Shown: piece after piece, positions 1 through 9,575 of the stretch
How the letters are laid out: each line of letters starts with the position of its first letter
Numbering within the stretch: position 1 is the first letter of the stretch
NCBI GenBank assembly: GCA_031002005.1
Contig: JARYHS010008074.1
Coordinates: forward strand, 11,788,924 to 11,852,923
Length of the DNA stretch: 64,000 nucleotides
Reading direction: 5' to 3'
DNA from: Vandiemenella viatica
Taxonomy: Eukaryota; Arthropoda; Insecta; Orthoptera; Morabidae
Program-made: the position numbers and the translations under genes
Notes under the pieces: generated by a model
Told to the model about the DNA's origin: nothing
The model's database searches: none
Seen by the model: the letters and a program-made list of their open reading frames with translations, nothing else

Positions 1-319
1 GTTTTGTTTCTTATCGAAATTTATTAACAAATCAAACACTAACAGACTGCGCGACTGAGCAACCAACGTAACATTACAGACTAACACACGAATCTGTCTG
101 TCTTTCATCATTCGATAAGTTCTTAAAATTTCGTGACTAAAACTGTTATTCATACCGAAAAAATGTCCTGTGTCCTTCCTACATTATTTCATTGTTAAAT
201 TCCATCAATATTGATATAGCCATTTAGTCGTCAAAACGTAACAAAAAGACAGAAACTTACTTCCACAATTATAATATAATAGCTGGTACCCACAACTTCG
301 TTCGTGATTGTAAAGTATT
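1..319. other. AT-rich flank, nothing recognised
   Basis: No coding, RNA or repeat signal was recognised before the satellite array begins. Confidence 0.5.
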
Positions 320-2500
320 CATATTGACAGCTGTAGACATCTAACCACCATAGTGCACGATGGGAGACTCGATACTATTACCACACACAAATACCAGTCT
401 TCTGCGCTATGTAGTTCCGGCAGCAAAGTAAAATTTACGGATACACACAAGTCTTTGGATGAAATACGAAAATATTCATGATCGACAAATTTCAAACACC
501 ATATCTCACACACTACCACAGTTACCGCATTTCGGCCAACGTTGTGATCGATGGGTGACTCTGTGTTACTACCACACAAAAACGCCGGTAATCTGCGATT
601 GATAGTTTTCACTCAAAAGTGATACACCGTGACACATGCGTCTTTGGCAGAAATATGAAATTGCCACAGGTCGACCATTTTCATCCCCCATATCTTCCAC
701 ACCCACATAGCTACAGACATCTAACAACCATAGTGCACAACAAAAGACACGATTCTACCACCACACATAAACACCAATGGTCTATGCTATGTAGTCGTGG
801 CAGAAAAGAGAAATCTGCGGAGACACATGCCTTTCGTCGAAATACGAAAATATCCTTGGTCGGCCACTTACAACCACCATATATCCCACACAACCACAGT
901 TTCTGAAATTCGGCCGCTGTTGTGATCGAAAGGTGACTCTGTGTTACTACCACACACAAACGCCAGAGATCTGAGATCGATAGTTTTCGCTGAAAAGTGA
1001 TACACCATGACACTTTTGTCTTTGGCAGAAGTATGAAATTGCCACAGGTCGATCACTTTCAACCCCCATTTCTCCCACACCCCAATAGCTACCGACATCT
1101 AACAACCATAGTGCACGACAACAGACTCGATTCTACTACCACACATAAACACCAATGCTCTATGCTATGTGGTCGTGGCAGAAAAGTGAAATCTGCGGAG
1201 ACACATGCCTTTCGTCGAAATACGAAAATATCCTTGGTCGGCCACTTACAACCACCATATCTACCACAGTACCACATTTTCTGAAAATCGGCCGCTGTTG
1301 TGATCGAAAGGTGACTCTGTGCTACTACTACACACAAACGCCAGTTATCTGTGATCTATAGTTTTCGCTGAAAAGTGATACACCATGACACTTTTGTCTT
1401 TGGCAGAAGTATGAAATTGCCACAGGTCGATCACTTTCAACCCCCATATCTCCCACACCCCCATAGCTACCGAAATCTAACAACCATAGTGCACTACATG
1501 AGATACGATTCTACTACCAAACACCAACACCAATGCTCTATGCTATGTAGTTGTGGCAGAAAAGTGACATATGCGGAGACAGTCGAAATATGAAAATATC
1601 CTTGTTCGGCCACTTACAACCACCATATCTACCACAGTACCACAGTTTCTGAAAATCGGCCGCTGTTGTGATCGAAAGGTGACTCTGTGCTACTACTACA
1701 CACAAACGCCAGTTATCTGTGATCTATAGTTTTCGCTGAAAAGTGATACACCATGACACTTTTGTCTTTGGCAGAAGTATGAAATTGCCACAGGTCGATC
1801 ACTTTCAACCCCCATATCTCCCACACCCCCATAGCTACCGACATCTAACAACCATAGTGCACTACATGAGATACGATTCTACTACCAAACACAAACACCA
1901 ATGCTCTATGCTATGTAGTTGTGGCAGAAAAGTGACATATGCGGAGACAGTCGAAATACGAAAATATCCTTGGTCGGCCACTTACAACCACCATATCTAC
2001 CACAGTACCACATTTTCTGAAAATCGGCCGCTGTTGTTATCGAAAGGTGACTCTGTGCTACTACTACACACAAACGCCAGTTATCTCTGATCTATAGTTT
2101 TCGCTGAAAAGTGATACACCATGACACTTTTGTCTTTGGCAGAAGTATGAAATTGCCACAGGTCGATCACTTTCAACCCCCATATCTCCCACACCCCCAT
2201 AGCTACCGACATCTAACAACCATAGTGCACTACATGAGATACGATTCTACTACCAAACACAAACACCAATGCTCAATGCTATGTAGTTGTGGCAGGAAAG
2301 AGAAGTATACGGAGATACGAATTTTTGGTCGAAATATGAAAACGCCTTGCACTGACCAACTTTAATCATTATATCTCCCACATCCCCACAGCTATCACCA
2401 TTCGGCCAACGTTGTGCACGACAGGAAACTCCATGCTACTTCCACCCACAAACATCAGTGATCTGTGCTAGGTAGTGTTGGCTGAAAAGTGAAATATAGG
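320..2500. repeat. Satellite array of ~368-378 bp dimeric units
   Basis: The block starting 'ggcagaa.tatgaaattgcc' recurs at about 650, 1027, 1405, 1773 and 2141. The first steps are about 378 bp and the later ones about 368 bp. Each unit holds two related ~188-bp halves: both begin near 'agtga', pass through '(c)gaaa.tatgaaa' or 'cgaaatacgaaaat', then 'ccatatctcccaca', 'cggcc' or 'ccatagtgcac', and end 'gctgaaa' or 'ggcagaaa'. The array is therefore an A-B higher-order repeat. Units from about 1384 onward lack roughly 10 bp ('catgcctttc' region), which explains the change of period. The outermost units are more diverged. The many ~70-115 residue frames here are repeat artefacts. Confidence 0.9.
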
Positions 2501-2814
2501 AAAAAACACGTCTATTTTTATATATATATAAGATTATGTGTCAATGATAGTATGAGACCTAATTTCTCTTTATTTTTAATTCAGTACAGCTGATTATATC
2601 ACTGATACCGCTTTTACCAAGACACAAATAATTTCTTAAGTAATTTTTAATCGTTATAAAATTGATTATTTAGTCTGTCTATCTAGTGTGTAATAATTTC
2701 CTTCAAAATGTTATTATTTTCCTTAATGAATAATTCACCTCCTTCCAGATAGAAAAAGCAGAAGCCGAATGTGAGACTATAGCAAAAGATTTAATGAAAA
2801 ATTTAATTTCTCAA
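2501..2814. other. AT-rich spacer
   Basis: Unique-looking AT-rich sequence with a short (TA)n near 2518. Nothing else was recognised. Confidence 0.4.
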
Positions 2815-3101
2815 ACTGATTTTGCTGATCGTTTCTAATCAGAAGTTAGATCGTTTACAGATGACATACTGTTACACAAAATGATCAAAACGGGAGAATA
2901 TAAACAGCCGCAGGGTGACCAGTATAGAATATCTAATTAGATAAATCTACACGGAATGAAGACAAATGCCATGATGAGTCAGTTTATTAAGTATACAGAT
3001 AAAAACTAAAGGTAATTTGTGATTGTAAGGTGGGGAAGATTTGAACTGTATATACCTTGGCATAACATTTGATAACAAACTCAACTGGGCAGGACACATT
3101 T
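2815..3101 (+). pseudogene. Plus-strand LINE reverse transcriptase fragment, piece 1 of 3
   Basis: With frameshifts, this reads residues matching the RT of the better-kept minus-strand copy at 48898-49788: SEVRSFTDDILLHKMIKT against SEIRLFADDIMLYKRIKT, then YLGITFDNKLNWAGHI-like sequence near 3050-3101. The catalytic FADD box has become FTDD. The match stops abruptly at 3101 after 'ggacacatt' and resumes at about 8229 with the next consensus bases. This is therefore the left part of a LINE split by later insertions. It is a dead copy with several stops. Confidence 0.75.
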
Positions 3102-3708
3102 AATTTAATTACATGTAATTGCGATGGAACTCACGTTCGGGTGGCAATTTCCCTACACACCCATTTTCCACTTTACTGTACCCACAGTGCAAGAAATTAG
3201 TTTATAAATCCAGGCGTATTTGTTACTCCTAACTTTCAGACTCAGGCGTAATACTGAACTTCATAAACGTGTTATTTGAATCTCTGAAATAGATCAAAAA
3301 TACGTCAGGAATTGTAACTGAAATTAATTGTTAGAATTAAACCTTGCACATGGAAATGAAAGCGAAGTACAGAAATTTAAATTTTTTTAATTTTTTTGTT
3401 TTTGTTTTAGGCATATTTGACGGAGATTTCAGGCGTAAAATGTAAAAATTTAGGCGTAATTACGCCTAACGCCCGGTCGATTTCAAGCACTGTGTACCCA
3501 CCTACCTTTGTCCTCTACAAATTGAATCTTTAAATTGTTTCACCGTTTTGAGTAAATTATTAATCAATTCTCTTGGTAACTAATTCCAACCCCTATCCCC
3601 CTTACATACAAAAGAAAATCTACCCGCAACCATGTGCCTGATACCCAGTGCCAGCTTGTGGTCATGGTCATCTTTAAATTCTTACACCAATATCCATTCA
3701 CGCATCAC
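3102..3708 (-). mobile_element. Minus-strand LINE 3' end, later split by a Penelope-like element
   Basis: Read on the plus strand, 'taattgcgatggaactcacg' followed by 'ggcaatttccctacacaccc' matches the 3' end of the LINE at about 48720. The end of the ORF includes the DHDHKL-type tail and a WNKLP-like motif seen in all copies of this family. The match runs to 3720 and continues at 6141, on the other side of the Penelope-like insertion. Confidence 0.75.
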
Positions 3709-3720
3709 CAATATACAACT
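3709..3720. repeat. 12-bp target site duplication, left copy
   Basis: The sequence 'caatatacaact' here is repeated exactly at 6129-6140 and bounds the Penelope-like element. Penelope-like elements commonly make such variable-length duplications. Confidence 0.85.
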
Positions 3721-3802
3721 TAATTTATAGCTTTACGGGATATGCCGCGTCGTTTATTTGACTATCTAAGCTTTCGGCTGTTATACTCCAGCCTTCTTCA
3801 TA
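3721..3802 (-). ncRNA. Degenerate hammerhead-like core at Penelope 3' end
   Basis: On the minus strand, ATGAAGA is followed by a GGCTG/CAGCC stem with an 8-nt loop, then GAAA, then AGCTT, with AAGCTA near the element end able to close a stem III and give a CUA cleavage triplet. The canonical CUGANGA box has A where the essential C should be, so this copy is probably inactive. Hammerhead ribozymes are known in Penelope-like elements. Confidence 0.45.
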
Positions 3803-3889
3803 GATACTGTTAATATTTATGTTCACAAAGCAACAGTCGCCAAGCATCGCAGAGGAAAAGGCAGCTATCTTCGTTGTTGTTGGAATTAT

Positions 3890-4140
3890 TAAGAAGATTT
3901 CTGCTGCCTCTTTCACACGTCGAGGCCACCACTGGTCTTCTCTCCACAGTAGCCTCGTGTCTTGAAATTTTATTTCATGCCAGGTGTTAATAACATGGCG
4001 AACGACGGCGGATTTGTCGCTGTTATTATATTTGTAGTGGCGGAATATATTCTTTAAGTCTCTCCGCCACAGTGCGACCTGTCTCGCCGATATAAACACT
4101 GCCACAGCTGCAGGGGATTTCATAAACACCCGTAAGCTGG
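3890..4140 (-). pseudogene. GIY-YIG endonuclease domain of the Penelope-like element
   Basis: The minus strand around 4081-4135 reads GVYEIPCSCGSVYIGETGRT, giving the GIY (GVY) and YIG motifs with the CxC pair typical of Penelope GIY-YIG domains. The frame then shifts by one near 4060. The remaining domain continues in the other frame, with a DKSAVVRHVINTWHEIKF-type block (the HAI..H-E motif), where the usual A.H is altered. The nuclease would nick target DNA for target-primed reverse transcription. The frameshift means no intact product. Confidence 0.88.
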
Positions 4141-4496
4141 TGTGGGTGTAATCTGTCTTTTACCCTGGATAATGACTGGCCAGGTTTGCATTGAGCTTTA
4201 TACACGATTCACACCTCCACCCGCTTAAACAGTTTCCCAGTCTGGCCAGTGATGCCACGTATGTATGGAAGACAGGTAAATTTTCTTGGCACTTTCGTAT
4301 CATGAGATAAGTTGACGTCTTTCATGGGTTTTTTAGGTCCGAAAACCCTTCTGATGTCTGATTCACTATAGGCGTTGGCTCGGAATAGTTTTGTAAGAGT
4401 CTCCATTTCTTCCTTCAGACTTTCCGAGTCACATACTGTCCTCGCTCTTAAATTTAGTGATGTCAATACGCCTCTCTTCGTTGCCGGATGATAATG

Positions 4497-5123
4497 CTAC
4501 ATGGCGTACAGATATCTATTGGTGTGCTTCGACTTGCGGTACACCGTATAACCCAAACGTCCATCACCTCGCTTTTGAACCAGGACATCGAGGAATGGCA
4601 GTTGTCCATTTTCTTCCACTTCCATGTTGAATTGGATTCCTGGATGGGCACTATTCAGGTGGTGTAGGAACTCCTGCAAATTCTCCTTACCGTGAAGCCA
4701 GATGACATAAGTATCATCAACGTACTGGATCCACGTTTTAGGTTTTAGGCATGCATGGTTAAGGACCTTCATTTCGAAAGCTTCCATAAATATGTTCGCA
4801 GCTACAGGTGAAAGTGGCGAGCCCATGGCCGCACCTTCAACTTGAGCATAAAGTTCACCACCATATTGGAAAACAGTTAACTTAAGGCAGAACTCTGTCA
4901 GGTCAGCCGACTCAGTAGACTTTCCTTGTGCAAGAAGTTTAGCACGCATTACAGCAACGGCTTCGTCTACTGGCACGTTAGTGAATAATGAAACAATATC
5001 GAAACTCACCATGACATCAGTCTTCTCTAGCGTCAGATCATTAATTATTTGTATAAAATGAGCTGAGTTCTTACAGCTGATCTTATATCTCTGGTAAGAT
5101 GTTTGAGTTTTCTGGCAACACAC
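4497..5123 (-). pseudogene. Penelope-like reverse transcriptase, core domain
   Basis: This open stretch of about 208 codons holds the RT motifs: VSFDIVSLFTNVPV (motif A, catalytic D), GAAMGSPLSPVAANIFME (motif B), YVDDTYVIW (motif C, catalytic DD) and LPFLDVLV followed by VYRKSKHTNRYL (thumb). The Penelope FLDVL and Y+K.THT.RYLH signatures separate it from LINE or LTR reverse transcriptases. It would copy the element RNA at a nicked target. It lacks the N-terminal part in the same frame, which lies in separate frames upstream, so the gene is broken. Confidence 0.92.
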
Positions 5124-5328
5124 CGCGCAAGTGGATGTGTAGGTGAGTTGACCGCGCTCACAATCGGACGTAAGGGAACCTATCTTTTGTGCACTTTGGG
5201 CAATCCATAGAACCTGGGCATCGTGCAGTTGCCTCTTTTTAGATTTAACTTGTCCTTCTGCTCAATCGATTTTGAGGTGTTAACTCTTCGGGCTACCTCT
5301 GTCCTAATCTTCTGCAGTTGGTTCCTGC

Positions 5329-6008
5329 TTAACTTTGCAACAACTTCTTAATTTTGGTATGGTAGTCCTGCGCTTTCATTACTACGGTCGCACACCCCTT
5401 GTCAGCTGGGAGAACCACAATATCATCACGTTGCCGTAATACCCGCAAGGCCGATCTTTCTTCCCTAGACAGATTGCTCAGTGGCAGTTTTGCGTGGGCT
5501 AGAATGCGAGCTGTCTCCTGTCGGATGTTATTTGCCTGATCGGTTACTAACCCCATAATGGCACTCTCAACGCCCGGTACGATATCTTAAGTTGGCAGAT
5601 TTGTGGGAACAGGGACAAAATTAAGACCTTTCGTTAGCAAAGATATAGTTGCTTTATCTAGTTCTTCATCCATGAGATTCACCACTGTACTGGCAAGTTG
5701 CGGAATGTGAGTATGTTATTGTTGTTGTTCTGCCTTGAATTTTGAAATTTACAAATCTGTGCCTCTCTAGTATTATTCAACACTCGCAACGCGTAGTTCG
5801 ACGAAACTGAATCCAACGTATTCCAACCATGAGCTTCGAGTTGAGCGGATAACCATGGATGTAATTTGTATAAGTTATCTTCCAAGTGAGCCAGCTCCGT
5901 CAGCGTCTGTCGTATTCTTTCGCGCAGAAGCATGAAACCTGTCTTCCATAGGATCCGTTCTGCTTTTCTTGTTCCAATGTGATGTCGGATCTTTAAAAAT
6001 GATGGCAA
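5329..6008 (-). pseudogene. Penelope-like N-terminal region, broken in two frames
   Basis: Two minus-strand segments precede the RT. The first (6008-5679) has RHHIGTRKAERILWKTGFML and basic/helical sequence. The second (5556-5329) has DDIVVLPADKGCATVVM, the conserved block upstream of Penelope RT. Stops between about 5560 and 5680 separate them, so this is one decayed N-terminal domain. The element's start is lost or unclear, and homology fades before the target duplication at 6129. Confidence 0.8.
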
Positions 6009-6128
6009 GACATGTTCATCCCGGCATCGCAGTAAGAAAGTTAGTTGGTTGAGTTTACGCGCTCTTTTCTCTCGTAGTTTGAGAAGTTTCTACATGCGTT
6101 GAATATATCCTCCCCGTAGAGGTAGAAT

Positions 6129-6140
6129 CAATATACAACT
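6129..6140. repeat. 12-bp target site duplication, right copy
   Basis: This is an exact repeat of 3709-3720 ('caatatacaact'). Removing 3721-6140 rejoins the minus-strand LINE. Confidence 0.85.
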
Positions 6141-7475
6141 AGTTCACTCTCATGACTCTCTTCGCCATTCTCCTGTATTCCAACGGATCCCATTCCGGCT
6201 CTCATATCATATCGGTTACTGATTGTGTTCTGCATTAATATCCAGAAGCAAATCTAGGAGCCCTTATATGCATCCCCTCCAACTCCTATATTTGATATCC
6301 AAAACCTGGGTCCCATACTACAAGACCAAATTTAAGCAATGGTCTGACCAAAGTTTTGTAATCCAGTTCCTTTACTTCTCTAGTACATCCTCCCATTCAA
6401 TCCCTCATAAAAGCGAAGGATTTTGAAACCTTTTCCTACTACCTGTTTAAATGTGTCCTGCTCAGTTGAGCTTATTATCAAATGTCATGCCAAGATATTT
6501 ACATTTCAAGTCTTCAACAAGCAATTCTTTTCCCATCTTGTCGTCATAATCAAACTTTTGTTTTTATCTGTGTATCTCTTCTTTGCATATATCTTCATCC
6601 CATGTTTACCAACAGAACTACATATTCAGATCAGCCTGTAGCTGTTCACAGTACTCTACTGTTTTGATGATATGGTACAATGTCACATCCTGCTATCTTT
6701 AAGACATCTGTAGTAATATTATCTACCCCAGCTTTCTTAGTTCCTTCATGATATCCTCAGGACGAATTTCAAATTTTTTTGATCTTCTCATTTCTAATTG
6801 TGTTTTAAAGCTCGTTTTCTGATTTACACGCTCCAATTTTTGATTCATTGTCACTAATGGTCTCACTAAATCATATTTAGTTGTTTCAAATATTCCCTAC
6901 TACCTTGCTGTCTCTTAATTCTGTTGTGCTCACTTCTTACCAGCCTCTTTAATCTCGTCAACTCCATATTATACGTAGTATGTAGGTACACTACTTACTT
7001 CTCTTTTTGTATTTTTTTAGGAATAAATATTTCTTCTCTCCTTCTTATTATCTCCTTGAACTCTTTCTACCATGACTTTACTGTAGTTGTGCTATCCATC
7101 CATTTGCTGAAACTTACGCTGAAAGATCTCTTCAAGTTCTAAACCTGTGTCTTTTTATAATTGTACTTATTTCCCCATTTAATTCTGGCTACTGGTTTAA
7201 TGAAACCTCTAATATCCATCAGAAATATTTCGTTATCACTTATTCTTTCAGTTACTTGACATTCCACAAGTTTATCATCCGGCTTTATTAGGAAGATATC
7301 GAACATGTTTGGCCCCAAGTGTTCAACGTTGGACAGTGTGATATCACAAGACATTTGAAGTCATAATTAGGAACTTTAAGAAGTAGTATTTAATTAGAAT
7401 AAGGTTAGGATTAAGTAATTTCAATTAGGTAGCGAGAGTGAGGCGGAGAGTATTTTTTTAGTCTAAGATTTCAAG
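6141..7475 (-). pseudogene. Minus-strand LINE, upstream part of the split copy
   Basis: Plus-strand text from 6141, including 'gggtcccatactacaag' and 'ccaagatatttacatttcaa', parallels the LINE at 49050-49600 step by step. It therefore carries RT sequence on the minus strand. The frame at 7354-7139 (LSNVEHLGPN, then a region where the endonuclease linker would be) is probably the end of the endonuclease domain. Many stops and frameshifts make it inert. The 5' boundary is unclear, somewhere before the LTR at 7489. Confidence 0.65.
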
Positions 7476-7488
7476 TGGCTACAGATAC

Positions 7489-8228
7489 TGTCATGGCGGC
7501 TAAGCCATGTCGGAGAAGTTCGGACACCTTGCTTCCGCCCAGAGTTTGGCGGGGATAGGATAGTATTGTAGCCACCCTACAAACACAAAAGTTACCTGTC
7601 GGGTGGGGTAGTATCGGTGGAACTCTGTGTTCCCTCCCATTTGGCAGGGATGGTCCTCTCGCCAAATGGGAAAGTAAGAATCCAATGTTGGTAGTACTCC
7701 CCTCCCGTAGAGGATCAGCACACCTGAATCCCGTTAGGTGGGTGTTATATAAGCCCTCACAATGGGACCATAGGCTCTCAGTCTTGACCAGTTTTGTCCA
7801 GTGCTACGCGGTGGTAGCTCGTGATGTCGCTCCACGAGGGATCATGATGTAAGCCCATATTATGTTCTGTTTCTCTCTCTCTGTGGATCTGCCATACATC
7901 ACTCTCGCTCACAGTTTTGTAAAGTAAATTAAGTATATGAAGAAGGAAGTTGTAATTGTCTTATCAAGACGTTGATTAGAGGATTCAATATTTGTGTTTG
8001 AACAGAAAAACCTAAAGTGTGTCAGAGTGTACAATTTATCAGAATATAACTCAAATCAGTGTAGTGCATCTAACTAAATTTTATTTTTCTTTGTAATTGT
8101 TCCACCTCATTTACCTGGATTAAATGATGGAGTGAATGCATTCAATCTTCGGCTAAGAGGTTCGATACTTAAAACATTAATAAATTAGCCGGAATTTAAT
8201 TAGAAGGAGGGGTGGGAACGTTACAACA
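7489..8228. repeat. Probable solo LTR of a retrovirus-like retrotransposon
   Basis: This 740-bp block starts TGTCATGG and ends ACAACA. It contains a TATATAAG box at about 7746 and is flanked by 'gatac'/'gatag', a 5-bp duplication with one mismatch. It lies within the interrupted plus-strand LINE, whose consensus continues directly after it ('gatagtagtgaaag'). No internal gag/pol sequence is present, so if it is an LTR it is a solo product of recombination. Orientation follows the TATA box (plus). Assignment to a family would need a second copy. Confidence 0.45.
7744..7754 (+). promoter_or_regulatory. TATA box within the putative LTR
   Basis: The sequence 'ttatataagcc' is about 255 bp into the block, a usual place for an LTR promoter. 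No initiator was firmly identified. Confidence 0.35.
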
Positions 8229-8443
8229 GATAGTAGTGAAAGATTTCAAATTCCGTCACTTGTTGGAGAGAGTTGTGAGGGGATGTACCAGAGAAGTAAG
8301 GAAAGTCGGAGACCATTGTTGGTGTAATAAGGGATCGAAATTTGGTGAATGAAACACGGGAATTGGAGGCAATGCAGAGAAGGGCTCTGGAAATTACAAC
8401 AGAATACTATGAGTGATAAAGGAGCTGGACTGTGATTCTTTGG
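8229..8443 (+). pseudogene. Plus-strand LINE fragment, piece 2 of 3
   Basis: The sequence reads HLLERVVRGCTREVRKVG and, after frameshifts, VIKELDCDSLG. This matches LLERVLRGCTREVKELG and MIKELEWDSLQ of the LINE at 48898-49788. It continues exactly where piece 1 stopped at 3101. It ends in 'tttgg' at 8439-8443, which is repeated at 9213-9217 where the LINE resumes. Confidence 0.78.
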
Positions 8444-8445
8444 GC

Positions 8446-8783
8446 GCTGATGAGGTTCCTGCAAGATGAATAACTGAAGAATACACCGCTTGTAGCATGA
8501 GTATTTAGGTAAAAACATACTATTTTCACCCCGGCAATCGTTCGGCAGGAGACGGTGTGCTCGCTGACTGGAACATCGGTCTGCGCACAGGCAGTGTTAA
8601 ATGATTCTGATACTCCATCCAGTACTTGGATCAGCACGTTAGTGAAACTATGTTGTGTCCCACTTTTTCGGGAACTACAACAGGTTAAAATTCGTGTTTA
8701 GACGATAAAGCTATCGTCAAACGTTTTGAATCACCAGCGTTCTGCTGATACACTGACGAGAACAACATTACTTGACGAGGCAT
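8446..8783 (-). pseudogene. Broken paralogue of the unknown gene at 36671
   Basis: From an ATG at 8783-8781 the minus strand reads MPRQVMLFSSVYQQNAGDSK, then RLTIALSSKHEF, a stop, PVVVPEKVGHN and IVSLT. It then shifts frame and continues SEHTVSCRTIAGVK, FYLN and GVFF, then RNLISA. The copy at 36671 gives MASEVLLFSTCYKLNSSDTK, KLEFNPVVVLEKVGNN, NHTISSRTVAGAK, FYNN and GVFL in the same order. At least two in-frame stops and one frameshift make it a pseudogene. The function is unknown. Confidence 0.8.
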
Positions 8784-8869
8784 GATTGCATACTGACACC
8801 AGGTCGGTTACGAGACATTTGCGCGGGTATATACATTACAACTAGATGCCTGCGGAGGGTATCTATTTG

Positions 8870-9212
8870 AAGGTCGGCGGGCATCCATTATAACAGGTTT
8901 CTACCTGCGCCTGGTATCGATTACAATGTGCAGTATAGAGTTAAGCTAGATGGGATTATAGGGGCTTTTATTACACCGGATCACCAGCGCGGGCTATCAC
9001 TTGCAATGTTCAGTGAAGTGTTAAGCTGTAGGGGTATCCATTAAATAGGCTATCGATTACAGTGTTTAGCGAAACGCTAAGCTGGTTGAGACTATAAAGG
9101 ATATCGATTACAAGGAGGGAAGGAAGGCGAGGGAGGGGAGGGAGGTATCGATTACAAAGTGCATTGAAGCGTTAAACTAGTTGAGGTTATAGGGAGGTAT
9201 CGATTACAGCTG
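8870..9212. repeat. Degenerate ~60-95 bp tandem repeat
   Basis: The motif 'tatcgattacaatgt.cagtgaagcgttaagctggttgag.ttatagg' recurs at about 8917, 8992, 9051, 9147 and 9201 with variable spacing. A GA-rich patch lies at 9110-9145. It sits upstream of the broken gene on the minus strand and may be the leader or subterminal repeats of that element. Confidence 0.65.
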
Positions 9213-9217
9213 TTTGG

Positions 9218-9575
9218 TCCATGATTCACCGTTCTCCCACTGCTGAGGCGTATATTGGTGATGAGGTACAGAAAGATATTGGTGGAAGAGTGAAGAGAGG
9301 TTCAAAGAAGGGAAAAGAAGACCATGACCACAAGCCAGCAGTCGACTTTAGGCATAAGGACGTGGAAAAATTGTCTTTCGTAGTTGAGGGAGTCAGAGAT
9401 TGGAATAAATTACCAAGAGAAATGATGAATAATTTACCAAAAACGGTGAAAGAATTACAAGTTAAAATTGGTAGAAGGCAAATGTAAGCGGGAACAGAAA
9501 AGGGAGAATATGTGTGAGTAGGGAAATTGCGACCAGAGCGTGCTCTCCATCGCAATTAAATTAAATCTGATTTGG
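9218..9575 (+). pseudogene. Plus-strand LINE fragment, piece 3 of 3 (3' end)
   Basis: The open frame 9221-9487 carries the LINE C-terminus: AYIGDEVQKDIGG (RAYTGDEAWKDIAIG in the 49-kb copy), DHDHKPAVDFRHKDVEK and RDWNKLPREMMNNLPKTVKE. It ends with a stop at 9485-9487. The 3' UTR includes 'ccatcgcaattaaatt', the reverse of the 'taattgcgatgg' found at the start of minus-strand copies. This is the natural 3' end of the copy begun at 2815. Confidence 0.8.

Larger units (their letters stand above)
3721..6128 (-). mobile_element. Penelope-like retroelement, about 2.4 kb, decayed
   Basis: On the minus strand the order is: N-terminal domain (6008-5679), a conserved LPADKG block (5556-5329), an RT with YVDD (5123-4497), and a C-terminal GIY-YIG endonuclease (about 4135-3890). 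This RT plus GIY-YIG order is diagnostic of Penelope-like elements. The element lies inside a minus-strand LINE and is bounded by a perfect 12-bp target duplication. It is broken by several frameshifts and stops, so it is not autonomous. Its 3' end (3721-3802) folds like the hammerhead-bearing termini of this class. The coding frames abut each other with only short gaps, as expected for one original ORF. Confidence 0.92.
8444..9212 (-). mobile_element. 769-bp fragment of an unclassified element carrying an unknown gene
   Basis: This insertion interrupts the plus-strand LINE and is bounded by a 5-bp 'tttgg' repeat. With one copy of the repeat removed, the LINE length across the site agrees with the consensus. 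On the minus strand it has a tandem-repeat leader (9212 to about 8870) and then the first ~118 codons of a gene homologous to the one at 36671. It ends at 'caggaacctcatcagcgc', a stretch also seen at 38431 in the larger element. No inverted termini were seen, so it is probably a truncated or internally deleted copy. Confidence 0.65.

Noticed and set aside
319..2365. Series of similar 70-115 residue frames that look like a protein repeat family.
   Set aside because: They follow the satellite period, occur on both strands and break with each indel, so they are repeat artefacts.
9226..9555. Minus-strand frame of 109 codons.
   Set aside because: It is the antisense of the plus-strand LINE C-terminus, which has clear family similarity.
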